Source: Paenibacillus plantarum | GTDB taxonomy: Bacteria; Bacillota; Bacilli; Paenibacillales; NBRC-103111 | Length of the DNA stretch: 64,000 nt | NCBI RefSeq assembly: GCF_013141695.1 | Contig: NZ_WHNY01000091.1 | Coordinates: forward strand, 38,446-102,445 | Direction: 5' to 3' | The notes under the pieces: generated by a model | What the model was told of the DNA's origin: nothing | Database searches by the model: none | The model's input: the letters and a program-made list of their open reading frames with translations, nothing else | Position numbers and translations under genes: made by a program | In this document: positions 52,313-61,904 of the stretch, in pieces | How positions within the stretch are numbered: position 1 is the stretch's first letter | Layout of the letters: the number at the start of each line of letters is the position of its first letter

Positions 52313-54673
52313 TTACTTCTTGTTTGTTATTGTCAGCGGTGAAATCGTCCAAGCTGTCGATACGCCACGCAAGCCGACACGACCTTGTAGAAACGCATTC
52401 GGATCTTTCCAGGTCAAGATAGGTTTATCGCTATCCTCGGAGAAAACTTCGATTAATGATCCTTTCAAGTTCACTGAAAGGTGGCGGGTTTGTCCAGGTT
52501 TAAAGGCAAGAGCGGCAGAAGCCGCTTCCACCGAATTCTCGTAGCTCACACGCCTTAGCACAGCTTTGTCATTCAGAAAAGCTAGCGTGTAGCCCATGAA
52601 AGCATCTTTCACCTGATCTTTGAAATCAGACTCGTTCGTAGTCCGCAGCAGGACGCCTACTTCGTCCAACGTTGTTGCTTTGAGCGTCACATCGAATCTT
52701 ACGGAATAATCCGTCCAGCCGGCGTCCCCGCCGAATCGATTGACTAGACCAACGGCCGTTGGTTTAATGACCGTCTGTTCTGGCACAGCTACAGTTCGAC
52801 CCGCTTCCAGGTAACGAAGCTTAACTTCTCCCTTCGCCCCGTGCAGCGACAACCATTGTGTTCCCGCCTTCAGCTCGAACTCACCTAGGGGTACCTTTGT
52901 CCACGCCGCATCGTCTGCGAATAAAGACGCATCCAGCTTGATTGACTTAGTGTTTCCGTTGGATTCAATCATCACCGTTGATCCCGCAGAAGTTTTGGCT
53001 GCGTTAACAGAAAGCAGATAGCTGCCATCTTCGCGTACGTTGATCGGAAAATTGAGGACATCTTTCTTCTTCGAAAGGACGACAGCATCACTGCCATCTG
53101 GCGTTAGGCCAGATTGGATGACTGGACTGCCTTCCCTGACACCATGAACAGCTTCCAACGTACCTGGTATTGGCTTAATTCCATGCTTATCACTGCTCCC
53201 ATTTGCTTCATTGGAGAAAGCCGTATAGTGCAGATCAGGCTTCGCCTCTTGCGGCCATGCATAGCCAATTCGGCCAGCTTTCCCAGACATTGCGGTTCGC
53301 TCGATCTTCAGCAGTCCGTCCCAATAGATGATTGTCCCCGAGCTGCTTGACTCGATCCGGATCGTATGGATCTTCGCTAGATCCGTCCCTTTCGGCAGCG
53401 CTATCGTCGCAACAACCGTTTCGACGCCTTGCACACGGTCGATCAGGGAAAGCTCCATTGTTGCTTTATTCACACGTGCAAAACGGTAATTGTCCGCATC
53501 ACCGTATGCGAATATGGCTTCTAGCGCAGAAGCCTGCCCGCCACTTTTGGCATCATCCCATCTGAAATTGTATTCAGCGGTGTACAAGTTATCTGTAGCT
53601 ACTCTTGTCAGCAAAATCTCCGTGACTCCTGCTTGACTCACAGTCTCCCACTTGTCAGCAGATGGCGTAACTCCTGGAACGTCTTGAAACATTGGCATTC
53701 TTGGTGCTTCCTGCGGGGAACCGTGTGTCGGACCGAGAACAGACATCTTGTCACCGTTGAAAACGAGTCGATCCAAGTTTAGCTTGCGAACCGGAGGGCC
53801 TTCAGCTGACCGTCCGACTAGGTTATGGTAAACCATATAATACGAATCTAGATCAGGTCCCATGACCGTCGCACTATGTCCAAGTCCGTTGAAGTCATTG
53901 GCTGTGGAAATCAGGATCGGGTTGTTCTCAGGGATTTTATAGGTGCCAATCGGAGATTCATGATTGACCCCATAATTAACACGATAACCTTTGCTAAACA
54001 CATGATTTCCTGTGTACGTGATGAAATAGCGCCCATTACGCTTGATGATCATGGATCCTTCTGTCCAATGTCCGAGCGAGGCGTTCAACTGCTTACCGGG
54101 TTCAATTGTATAGGGATCTGACATCAAGCTTGCCATGATGCCGTTCAATTTGGCATGTGTGAAATACCATTGCTCATCGTCGTCGATAAACACAGAGCCA
54201 TCAATCGTGAAACCGAGATTGTCCGTCTTCTTCACGAACGGTCCTGTCGGTTTATCGCTTTGCAGGACATAATGCCCTTTGCCCGCTGGTGAAGTGTACA
54301 TATAGAAAGCACCGTTCCAATAGACGACCTCGGGTGCATACGCACCTTCGCTGATGGCCTCCTCCGTAACTAAGCCTTCATAGCGCCAATTCACAAGATC
54401 GTCTGAGCTCCACGCTTTTACGCCAATTCTCCGATCCTTCGTGCTGCAATAGAGATAATATTTACCGTCAAAACGGAGAACATAGGGATCCCCAATGCCG
54501 TAATCCTCCCATTCCTGGTCCAATACGAACGGGTTCTGGTATGTCTGATTTAAGGATATTGCCACCTTGTCCGTCCCTTTCTTTCCCCAGAACCTGGGCA
54601 TGATCGTTACAATCGCCGAAAAAAGAACACACACAACTACAAACCATATCCATGCCTTCTTAACTAGCCGCAT
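52313..54673 (-). CDS. Membrane-tethered GH43-family glycosidase with C-terminal binding modules
   Basis: I prefer the ATG at 54673 (786 aa), 4 bases after the GH51 stop, suggesting coupled translation; a Met at 54700 overlapping GH51 is possible. One N-terminal membrane segment (about 6-27) has no clear cleavage site, so the enzyme is either tethered outside or secreted. The five-bladed propeller (about 45-330) has the GH43 catalytic set: base D62 (GIGDPYV), pKa modulator D158 (IDGSVF) and acid E205 (WTEGSM). Beyond lie two LamG-like regions (about 345-495 and 640-786) flanking a CBM6-like beta domain (510-625). Typical GH43 substrates are arabinan and arabinoxylan. It is the last gene of the Lpl C operon. 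Confidence 0.87.
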   Translation of the reverse strand: MRLVKKAWIWFVVVCVLFSAIVTIMPRFWGKKGTDKVAISLNQTYQNPFVLDQEWEDYGIGDPYVLRFDGKYYLYCSTKDRRIGVKAWSSDDLVNWRYEGLVTEEAISEGAYAPEVVYWNGAFYMYTSPAGKGHYVLQSDKPTGPFVKKTDNLGFTIDGSVFIDDDEQWYFTHAKLNGIMASLMSDPYTIEPGKQLNASLGHWTEGSMIIKRNGRYFITYTGNHVFSKGYRVNYGVNHESPIGTYKIPENNPILISTANDFNGLGHSATVMGPDLDSYYMVYHNLVGRSAEGPPVRKLNLDRLVFNGDKMSVLGPTHGSPQEAPRMPMFQDVPGVTPSADKWETVSQAGVTEILLTRVATDNLYTAEYNFRWDDAKSGGQASALEAIFAYGDADNYRFARVNKATMELSLIDRVQGVETVVATIALPKGTDLAKIHTIRIESSSSGTIIYWDGLLKIERTAMSGKAGRIGYAWPQEAKPDLHYTAFSNEANGSSDKHGIKPIPGTLEAVHGVREGSPVIQSGLTPDGSDAVVLSKKKDVLNFPINVREDGSYLLSVNAAKTSAGSTVMIESNGNTKSIKLDASLFADDAAWTKVPLGEFELKAGTQWLSLHGAKGEVKLRYLEAGRTVAVPEQTVIKPTAVGLVNRFGGDAGWTDYSVRFDVTLKATTLDEVGVLLRTTNESDFKDQVKDAFMGYTLAFLNDKAVLRRVSYENSVEAASAALAFKPGQTRHLSVNLKGSLIEVFSEDSDKPILTWKDPNAFLQGRVGLRGVSTAWTISPLTITNKK

Positions 54674-54677
54674 CCGA

Positions 54678-56696
54678 TTAACGTGTGACTTCCAGTACAT
54701 AGACAGACGATGCCTTCAGCTCACAGGTCACTTGAGCGCTCACAACGGAAACGTCAAATCCTTCGCAGACTACTGCCTCCGGGTGACGCACGTCATTGAA
54801 AGCATCCGCATGTTCCCCCGTTAATGCAAGCAGGCGAGCAGTTCCCGACTCCACAAAGCCATCCAACTGCACTTCGGTTACCGTATCTTCTAGACTCCGA
54901 TTTACGATGAAAATCGTTAGTTTATCCCCATCAGCATTGCAGCAAGCCACTACATCCAAATTTGGCAGATTCTCCAGCTTTGGCGCTGTAGGCACTAAGC
55001 TATTCACACTAAAGCTACCGCATTCGGTCTGACTCTGAACGACATAGCCTAAGTCTCTGTTTGCATACATCTTCATAACATAATAGGTTGGCGTCCCATA
55101 AATGGTTAGGGAATTCTCACTTCTGCCTGAGGACTTTCCTCGGAACTGATCCGCATAGAAATCGCCTACTCGGATGCATCCGCCTAGCCAGCCATTGACT
55201 AAATCAGAGAAGCTGCCGATCTCGATGAGATCGCTATTTCGAATAAATTCATTCAAATTCGCTGCATTCGCAGCAGCTGCTTCAAGGGTATGTTCATTCG
55301 GAAGACCCTTACGAATCGTATTCGGATAGTACATCGTGTTATATTCCGTGATTGCCAATTTCAAATGCGTGTACCGCGAATCGGAATTAAACAATTCTCT
55401 TACTTTTCGAACAGATTCTCGTGTCCATTCTGGATAGGTGAGAATGGCCTTATACCGCTCTTCTTTTGGCGTGCGATCATTCATCCCAAATCGGTTGTAG
55501 CCGTGATACAAATGTAGCGTTACATAATCCATATGTTCTGCAGCTCGCTCGACTAGGATTTGGTTCCAATCCTGCTTGTCATCGCCACAAGCGAGCAGTT
55601 TAATCTCAGGATCGATGGCTTTCATCGCTTGGGCGAATCGTACGTAACGATCTGCGAATTGCTCTGCGCTGCAGTGCCCGACCTGCCAAGGTCCCCAGAC
55701 TTCGTTGCCAATCTCCCAGTACTTCACGTTATACGGCTCCGCGTGCCCATTTGCAGCCCGCAGTTTCCCCATTGGCGTGTCCAAACTACCGTTACAATAC
55801 TCAACCCATTCGGCTGCTTCTTCCGGCGTACCGGAACCATCGTTCACGCAAATCAGCGGCTCCACCTGCAAGTCACGGCAAAACTGAATAAACTCATCTG
55901 TGCCAAAATACTTATTCGTCCAGCCTCCCCATGCTTCGTTCATCACGCAGGGACGCTCGTTCACAGGGCCAATCGCCTGCTGCCAGTGGTAAGCACTAAT
56001 ATAATTGCCTGCAAGCCGCATCATGCCGGCGTTCAAGTCTCTCGTCATATCGACAACTTCCTTACGAACATTGCCAACACGATCAGACGGAAGCAGCGAA
56101 ATATGATCCAGCCAAAGCATTCCTGTGGAGACATTGTCTCTCCAGCGATCATGTTCCGCAGAAACATAGATTCTGAATTCCGCTTGCTCACAAAGTCGAC
56201 TGACCTTGATACGAGATACATATTGTTTCCAGTTATGACTTTCGATCTCGATGCTGGTGGAACCTAGCACCTCTCCACTCGCTGCGTCCACGATCTCTGC
56301 TGTAAGGAACTTGATTTCGACAGAAGCTCTGGCATACAGCGCTAATTCGTAACCATGCTGATCTTCTTTCACAGCAATCGCTTGACGAATTCCTGCGTAT
56401 GCCTCGTCATCGCTATAGATACGCACCATCTGGCTATGTCCGGAGTGATAGGTAGCAGCAGGCTCGAGTGCAAATACCGTACTTTTCCCATTCGTATAAG
56501 GGCGCCAGCGACCGGAAAGCCCTCTGTATGTCCCGTCCAAACTTTCAAAATCCATATCTGAGAGCGGATAAGCCAACATGGCATCCATATGATCACGAAT
56601 ATCTTCCACAAAATGGCCGAATAGATACGGATTAATTCTGTCCTTACTGACTTGTTTCGTATTCACTTGAATCGTAGCTTTTGCATGCATGAACAT
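54678..56696 (-). CDS. GH51 alpha-L-arabinofuranosidase
   Basis: The start is one of two close Met codons, 56696 (used here, 672 aa) or 56690, after GGAAGGGAG. No signal peptide is present, so it is cytoplasmic and removes arabinofuranosyl residues from imported oligosaccharides. The N-terminus NPYLFGHFVEDI is typical of GH51. A CBM-like beta insert lies at about 75-205. The TIM barrel carries acid/base E332 in YWEIGNEVWG and nucleophile E451 in AITEYNT. The C-terminal beta domain runs from about 555 to 672. Its position between the importer and GH43 gives the operon an arabinan/arabinoxylan theme. Confidence 0.92.
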   Translation of the reverse strand: MFMHAKATIQVNTKQVSKDRINPYLFGHFVEDIRDHMDAMLAYPLSDMDFESLDGTYRGLSGRWRPYTNGKSTVFALEPAATYHSGHSQMVRIYSDDEAYAGIRQAIAVKEDQHGYELALYARASVEIKFLTAEIVDAASGEVLGSTSIEIESHNWKQYVSRIKVSRLCEQAEFRIYVSAEHDRWRDNVSTGMLWLDHISLLPSDRVGNVRKEVVDMTRDLNAGMMRLAGNYISAYHWQQAIGPVNERPCVMNEAWGGWTNKYFGTDEFIQFCRDLQVEPLICVNDGSGTPEEAAEWVEYCNGSLDTPMGKLRAANGHAEPYNVKYWEIGNEVWGPWQVGHCSAEQFADRYVRFAQAMKAIDPEIKLLACGDDKQDWNQILVERAAEHMDYVTLHLYHGYNRFGMNDRTPKEERYKAILTYPEWTRESVRKVRELFNSDSRYTHLKLAITEYNTMYYPNTIRKGLPNEHTLEAAAANAANLNEFIRNSDLIEIGSFSDLVNGWLGGCIRVGDFYADQFRGKSSGRSENSLTIYGTPTYYVMKMYANRDLGYVVQSQTECGSFSVNSLVPTAPKLENLPNLDVVACCNADGDKLTIFIVNRSLEDTVTEVQLDGFVESGTARLLALTGEHADAFNDVRHPEAVVCEGFDVSVVSAQVTCELKASSVYVLEVTR

Positions 56697-56714
56697 AACG
56701 CTCCCTTCCATTCT

Positions 56715-57611
56715 TTATCCTTTTAATGAACCAATCATGACGCCTTTCACAAAATGCTTCTGTACAAAAGGATACATTAGTAGTACCGGTAAGCTGGAAA
56801 TAATAATGACGACATATTTGATGCTTTCAGCCAATAGGATTTTGGATTCAAGACCTACATTGCTGTCCACTACATCGGCTTGACTGACCATCAGCACTTC
56901 ACGCAGCACCAGTTGTAACGGGTATAAATCTTTGCTGCGAATATAAATCAATGCGTTGAAGAAGGAATTCCAGTGACCAACCGCATAAAATAGGACCATA
57001 ACCGCCATAATCGGCTTGGATAACGGTAAGATGACATGGGTTAATAACTTCCAGTTGGAACATCCGTCCATATGGGCCGCTTCTTGAATCTCCCAAGGGA
57101 TGTTGGATTGAAAATACGTTCTCATCACAATCAAATTATACGTGGCAATTGCGCCTGGAATGACTAATGCCCACATCGTATCCACCATGCCTAAATTTTT
57201 TACAAGGAGATAAGACGGGATAAGCCCTCCGCTGAAAAACATGGTTAGCGTTATAAAAACCATGAAAATTCCCCGCCCAGGAAGGTCAGGTCTCGACAAC
57301 GGATAGGCCGCTAATGTCGTCATGATCAAATTGATAATCGTTCCTACAGCCGTGTACAAAATGGTATTTCCGTATCCGTTCCATATTTGTTCGTTTTGAA
57401 AGACGTTTCGATATGCCTCTAGGGTGATCTGTTTAGGTAGCAAAATCACTTCCCCATTCAAGACCAACGCAGGATCACTGAAGGAGGCACTCACGATAAA
57501 TAGGAGTGGGTACAGGACCACCACGACGATAAGGAATGCTAATCCGTTTACCACGGCATCGAATACTTTCTCATCCGACTTCCTTTTCTTGAGCATTTGT
57601 TCCTGCATCAT
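56715..57611 (-). CDS. Carbohydrate ABC transporter permease, LplC/YtcP type, system C
   Basis: The start is at ATG 57611 (or 57608), 298 aa, with GAGGAGG 5 bases upstream; an upstream Met at 57656 lies deep in the LplB-type gene. It has six predicted membrane segments, the EAA loop EAAHMDGCSNWKLLTHVILPL and the FVKGVMIGSLKG ending. It lies 10 bp after the LplB-type stop and 18 bp before GH51. Confidence 0.92.
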   Translation of the reverse strand: MMQEQMLKKRKSDEKVFDAVVNGLAFLIVVVVLYPLLFIVSASFSDPALVLNGEVILLPKQITLEAYRNVFQNEQIWNGYGNTILYTAVGTIINLIMTTLAAYPLSRPDLPGRGIFMVFITLTMFFSGGLIPSYLLVKNLGMVDTMWALVIPGAIATYNLIVMRTYFQSNIPWEIQEAAHMDGCSNWKLLTHVILPLSKPIMAVMVLFYAVGHWNSFFNALIYIRSKDLYPLQLVLREVLMVSQADVVDSNVGLESKILLAESIKYVVIIISSLPVLLMYPFVQKHFVKGVMIGSLKG

Positions 57612-57621
57612 AGGTCCCTCC

Positions 57622-58578
57622 TCACCATAGACTAGTCTCCGCCTTTTTACGGGCAAAGCGATTCACGAGCAATAATAATACCAAGTTAATGACAGAGTTA
57701 AACAAGCCAATAGCTGCTGTATAGCTGTATTCGCCCTTTAATATACCTGTTGTGTACACGAAGGTGGAAATCACATCGCTGGAATCTATGTTCAAATTAT
57801 TTTGCATGAGTAAAATTTTCTCAAAACCTACATTCATGAAATGTCCGACATCAAGAATAAGCAAAATGACGATGACCGGCAGAATGCCTGGGATCGATAC
57901 GTGCCAAATGCGCCGTATCCGACTGGCACCATCCATCTTTGCCGCTTCATAGAGCTGCGGATTGACTCCGGCGAGCGCTGCAATGTAGATAATTGATTGC
58001 CAACCCATATTTTGCCATATATTTGAACTAATGAAGATCGGCTTGAACCACGCTGCCGAATCGAGAAATCGAACCGGATCTCCGCCCAACGCCTCAATAA
58101 TGGCATTCAAAGGACCACCACGCGGAGATAAGAACAACATCAACATCCCTACCATAACGACGATGGAGATGAAATGTGGGATATACGTAATGTTTTGCAC
58201 AATTTTACTGAACGCTTTATTACGGACTTCGGTAACGATTAAGGCAAGAAGAATAGGGATTGGAAAAGCAAATAATAACGAGAACAAGTTAATCGATATT
58301 GTATTCCATAACAACCGCCAGAAATAGTAGGATTCTACGAATCGCTGGAAATGATCAAGCCCCACCCATGCGCTTCCGCCAATTCCTTTCGCTGGACTGA
58401 AGTTTTTAAACGCAATTTGCAATCCATATAGGGGTCCATAATGGAATACTAGGTAATATACAATGGGAATGAGTAGCATCAAATAGAGATCATAGCGACT
58501 ACTCAATGTTTTAAAGAGGCTGGAGCGCCTCGATTTGGTTCGAGACGCAACGCCTGCTGTCTTTGCTGTATTGTTCAT
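57622..58578 (-). CDS. Carbohydrate ABC transporter permease, LplB type, system C
   Basis: The ATG at 58578 (318 aa) follows GGAGGG by 6 bases; the Met at 58596 lies before that site and is unlikely. The protein shows six predicted membrane segments, YGPLYGLQIAFKNFS, YIPHFISIVVMVG and the EAA loop YEAAKMDGASRIRRIWHVSIP. It lies 27 bp after the binding-protein gene. Confidence 0.92.
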   Translation of the reverse strand: MNNTAKTAGVASRTKSRRSSLFKTLSSRYDLYLMLLIPIVYYLVFHYGPLYGLQIAFKNFSPAKGIGGSAWVGLDHFQRFVESYYFWRLLWNTISINLFSLLFAFPIPILLALIVTEVRNKAFSKIVQNITYIPHFISIVVMVGMLMLFLSPRGGPLNAIIEALGGDPVRFLDSAAWFKPIFISSNIWQNMGWQSIIYIAALAGVNPQLYEAAKMDGASRIRRIWHVSIPGILPVIVILLILDVGHFMNVGFEKILLMQNNLNIDSSDVISTFVYTTGILKGEYSYTAAIGLFNSVINLVLLLLVNRFARKKAETSLW

Positions 58579-58605
58579 CTGTAGCCCTCCAGCCATCAGT
58601 CGTGC

Positions 58606-60189
58606 TTATTGCTGCTTTTTGAGGTTATCATAAGCAGTCTGATACAGCTTCTGCAGTTCATCGATTTTCATTTTTTTCAAGGTATTCTGGAACTCTCCCC
58701 ACTTGTCAAAGCTAAGGGCACCGGCAATGAATTTCGTGCTTTGCTCTTCGTAATATTTATCAATATCGTTGCGGAGTATATTAATCTGTTGCGCAGTTTG
58801 CTCATCGAACATCGGCGCTGCATAGCGAATCTTCGGCATGTAAGGATCAAGCTTCTTCTGTGCTTCTTGAACCTGCGGTGGATTAATGAAAGAAGCAACC
58901 TTATCACTGATCAGATGCGGCGCTCCTCCACCGGCATATGGGGTGATTTTGGATTGATTGCCAGTAGCCAAGAAAGCATCCGTGTAATAAGGAATCCCAT
59001 TTTTCAACTCATAATTCTCACCCTGACGACCGAATCGCAGCATAGTAGATCCCTCGTCGCTGAAGAAGTAATCAACCCAACGCATCGTTGCTTCCGGATT
59101 CTTGTTTACCGATGTGATCGCAAATGCACCAAAATCCCTCGGTACCGGAGCAGCTAACTGAAGTCTATCACCATGTGGTCCCTTAGGCGGTGCTATACCG
59201 ATATATTGATCTTGGACCTTTCCGTCCAACATGGGATTGTTCGTTTGATCGAAGAAGAAACCGGTATTTCCTGTCCCTTGCTTTGTCAGATATTGCGCTT
59301 CCTTCTGTGTAAATAGCTCTTGATCCAGAAGTTTCTCCGAATACAACTTATTTAAGTACATCAGTAATTCTTTATTTCGATCGCTTCCCATCCAGAGATT
59401 GACCTTGTCATTCTCCAGGTTAATGTTATAGCCCAATTGGAAATCCAGACCGAAAGAGCCCGCCATGATTGGTACAATCGCCAAGCCACTACGTGCTGTC
59501 ATTGGAAGCTCATCTTGTTTGCCATTACCGTTAGGATCTTTATCCCGGAAAGCTTTCAACACCTCGTACAGCTCATCCGTCGTCTCTGGTTCTTTCAGGT
59601 TCAGCTTCTTCAGCCATGCCTGATTCATCCATTTTTTATCCGTTCTTGCCGAGTTGACACTCACAATACCTGGTAGGGCATAAATGTGACCTTCAGGTGT
59701 TGTAATGGCGGAGCGAATCTCTGGATACGTTTCCATTAATTTTTTAAAATTGGGTGCGTATGCTTCTATCAGCTTCTCCAGTGGGATTAATTGACCACCA
59801 GAACCATAACGAGTTGCCTCTAAAGGAGTAAGGGCTGAGCGATACATAACGTCAGGAAGCTCATTCGAGGCAAACAACAGGTTCTTCTTCTCAGGGAAGC
59901 CATCTGTTGGCGCTTCAATAAATTCAACTTGGATATTGCTCATTTTTTCATAGTCCTGGAACACTGGCATATCCTTAAAAGGCCCATTAGATGGCGCGAT
60001 TCGTGTAAACATTTTTAGCTTCAGCGGCTCTTTAACGATAGGAAAACCTGCTGTAGCAACACCTTTTGACTCATCAGCCGGGGTTTTACCCTCATTTTCT
60101 TTACTAGGTGTGTCCGAACTGCAAGCGGAAAGTGTCAAACTGGAAATAACTAACGTTGAGAAAAGTACTGTCCCCCAATTTCTTTTCAT
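58606..60189 (-). CDS. Lpl-type oligosaccharide-binding lipoprotein, system C
   Basis: This 527-aa protein has lipobox TLSAC (Cys23) and GGAGG 8 bases before the start. The mature part is a large family-1-type solute-binding fold. It leads the operon LplA-LplB-LplC-GH51-GH43, so its ligand is most likely an arabinose-containing oligosaccharide. Expression is probably induced by the YesM/YesN pair encoded upstream and repressed via the cre-like site at 60230. Confidence 0.9.
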   Translation of the reverse strand: MKRNWGTVLFSTLVISSLTLSACSSDTPSKENEGKTPADESKGVATAGFPIVKEPLKLKMFTRIAPSNGPFKDMPVFQDYEKMSNIQVEFIEAPTDGFPEKKNLLFASNELPDVMYRSALTPLEATRYGSGGQLIPLEKLIEAYAPNFKKLMETYPEIRSAITTPEGHIYALPGIVSVNSARTDKKWMNQAWLKKLNLKEPETTDELYEVLKAFRDKDPNGNGKQDELPMTARSGLAIVPIMAGSFGLDFQLGYNINLENDKVNLWMGSDRNKELLMYLNKLYSEKLLDQELFTQKEAQYLTKQGTGNTGFFFDQTNNPMLDGKVQDQYIGIAPPKGPHGDRLQLAAPVPRDFGAFAITSVNKNPEATMRWVDYFFSDEGSTMLRFGRQGENYELKNGIPYYTDAFLATGNQSKITPYAGGGAPHLISDKVASFINPPQVQEAQKKLDPYMPKIRYAAPMFDEQTAQQINILRNDIDKYYEEQSTKFIAGALSFDKWGEFQNTLKKMKIDELQKLYQTAYDNLKKQQ

Positions 60190-60229
60190 GCTTTCGTTCC
60201 TCCGATCAAGTTGTGTTTTCTGCCCTATT

Positions 60230-60244
60230 AAGAAAGCGTTTTCT
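60230..60244 (-). promoter_or_regulatory. cre-like site upstream of the Lpl C operon
   Basis: AAGAAAGCGTTTTCT fits the cre consensus except at position 2. It is nearly palindromic and lies 41-55 bases upstream of the start codon. Confidence 0.55.
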
Positions 60245-60308
60245 AAGGGTTGATCTCAGTATAAGGAATTATGACTTTCCGGTGATTCAACATTTATGAC
60301 TTTCCATT

Positions 60309-61904
60309 CTACTTTTTTGACTGTTTCAGCTTGTCCATGTACACCTGAGGCGTCATCTCAGTCATACTTTTAAAAACTTTGAAAAAGTAAGTGTAACTTA
60401 CAAACCCGACCTCACTGCTGATCTGTTTTAACGCATACGTGCCTGACTGCATGAGCATGCAGCTTGTTTGAATACGAACCCGGTTCAAATACTCGGTAAA
60501 TGTCATTTGCATTTCCTCTTTGAACAGTCTGCTTAAATACGATGCATTCAGATTAAGGGAACTCGCCGTCATGTCCAAGGAAATATTAGAAGCGTAGTTG
60601 TCCGCTATATATTGCAGTGCTTTCGTTATATGACGCGAATAGGAGCCTCCTACACGCTGTTTCTTGATACCCTCAACAAGGCGTGCACAGTAGTTTACCA
60701 TCCAAAGCTCAAGCTCAGAGACACTTCCCATACGTCCAAGTTCTGCCTTTGTGGGGATATGCTCGGTATCTTCTAAAGCCGTCTGCGGATTATGCCGCTT
60801 CCATACCATTTCAACCAGATGAAGCATTTCACTGACTATGATTTGTACGGTCATCCCATACACAGGCTGGCTGCGCAGTTCAGCAAAAATATTTGTAATA
60901 AATTGACTAGCTCGTTCGCCATCCAATTGCTCCAGATAAAGCAGCAGCTGCTTCTGTTCTTTCATATATGGAGAGGCTTTCAATAAAGATGCGTTCGGGT
61001 CCTGGTCGTGCTGAACATTCAATTCCTGGTTCGCTTTGAAATAGCTAGGCCCCACCAGTCGCAAGCTTCCGCAGAGCGACCCTTTCGCGTAAACGCATTT
61101 TAAATTAAGGAATTTCTCTAGAGAATGGGATAGCGCACTCATGGCTTGATTTATTTGTGAAGTAACGGCATGTTCGCTTCGCTCCTCCGAGGAATACAAG
61201 ACGATAAAACGTCCCTCCCCTACGTAGCCTACCGTTCGTTTCTGAACATCGCCAATCGCCATCTGCATGACTTCGATCGCTTGAAGCACTAATCGATTCT
61301 TTTGTACATCGGTTAATGACTCCGTCAACAACAGAAAAGGTACGATTTGTACAGCAGCCGATCCATAATTAATTGCAGTAGTATAGAGCTGATTGTCTCG
61401 TGCATAAACCTGCAGCGCTTCACAAGCCTCAACAACATCTCTGGCCACATTAGCCACATGCTCGCGAAGAATAACCGGGCTTAGGTGTTCAATCATTTTG
61501 CTTTGCGCGTTTCGAGCTTCTTCACTCTGCAGCTCTTGTACGGCTTTATCGAGAAGTGTCAGCAGCGCTGATGCTTGTAATCTATGTTTGAGCAAGTAAT
61601 CCATAGCCCCATTCATCAGACAAGTCCGTACATAATCATAGTCGTCAAAACTGCTCAGCATAATCATTTTAACCTTCGGAAATCTTTCCTTGATCTCCTG
61701 GCTTAGCTCTACCCCATTCATAATCGGCATGCTGACATCCACGATCGCGATATGAGGTGTCATTTGTTCCATCATGGCAAGTGCCATAGATCCGTTATAC
61801 GCCTCACCACATATCGTAAACCCATGCTTTTCCCAGTCCAACATACTCTTCACATCATGACGTGCCAACGCCTCATCATCGACTAATAATACTTGAAACA
61901 TCAT
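60309..61904 (-). CDS. YesN-type AraC response regulator, system C
   Basis: This 531-aa protein has a receiver domain with D9-D10, phospho-acceptor D56 in IAIVDVSMP, S in MLSSFDDYDY and K in LLKHRL; a YesN-type middle region (130-420); and a C-terminal AraC domain (about 425-525) with HTHs ISLDMTASSLNLNASYLSRLFK and YALKQISSEVGFVSYTYFFKVFK. Two Met codons (61904, 61901) follow the GGAGGG at the end of the kinase gene. It very likely activates the Lpl C operon just downstream. Confidence 0.92.
   Translation of the reverse strand: MMFQVLLVDDEALARHDVKSMLDWEKHGFTICGEAYNGSMALAMMEQMTPHIAIVDVSMPIMNGVELSQEIKERFPKVKMIMLSSFDDYDYVRTCLMNGAMDYLLKHRLQASALLTLLDKAVQELQSEEARNAQSKMIEHLSPVILREHVANVARDVVEACEALQVYARDNQLYTTAINYGSAAVQIVPFLLLTESLTDVQKNRLVLQAIEVMQMAIGDVQKRTVGYVGEGRFIVLYSSEERSEHAVTSQINQAMSALSHSLEKFLNLKCVYAKGSLCGSLRLVGPSYFKANQELNVQHDQDPNASLLKASPYMKEQKQLLLYLEQLDGERASQFITNIFAELRSQPVYGMTVQIIVSEMLHLVEMVWKRHNPQTALEDTEHIPTKAELGRMGSVSELELWMVNYCARLVEGIKKQRVGGSYSRHITKALQYIADNYASNISLDMTASSLNLNASYLSRLFKEEMQMTFTEYLNRVRIQTSCMLMQSGTYALKQISSEVGFVSYTYFFKVFKSMTEMTPQVYMDKLKQSKK

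Noticed and set aside
60190..60300. Missing ABC ATPase gene for the Lpl systems
   Set aside because: Not a defect: importers of this type usually share an MsmX-like ATPase encoded elsewhere, and no ATPase fragment is present near any of the three operons.
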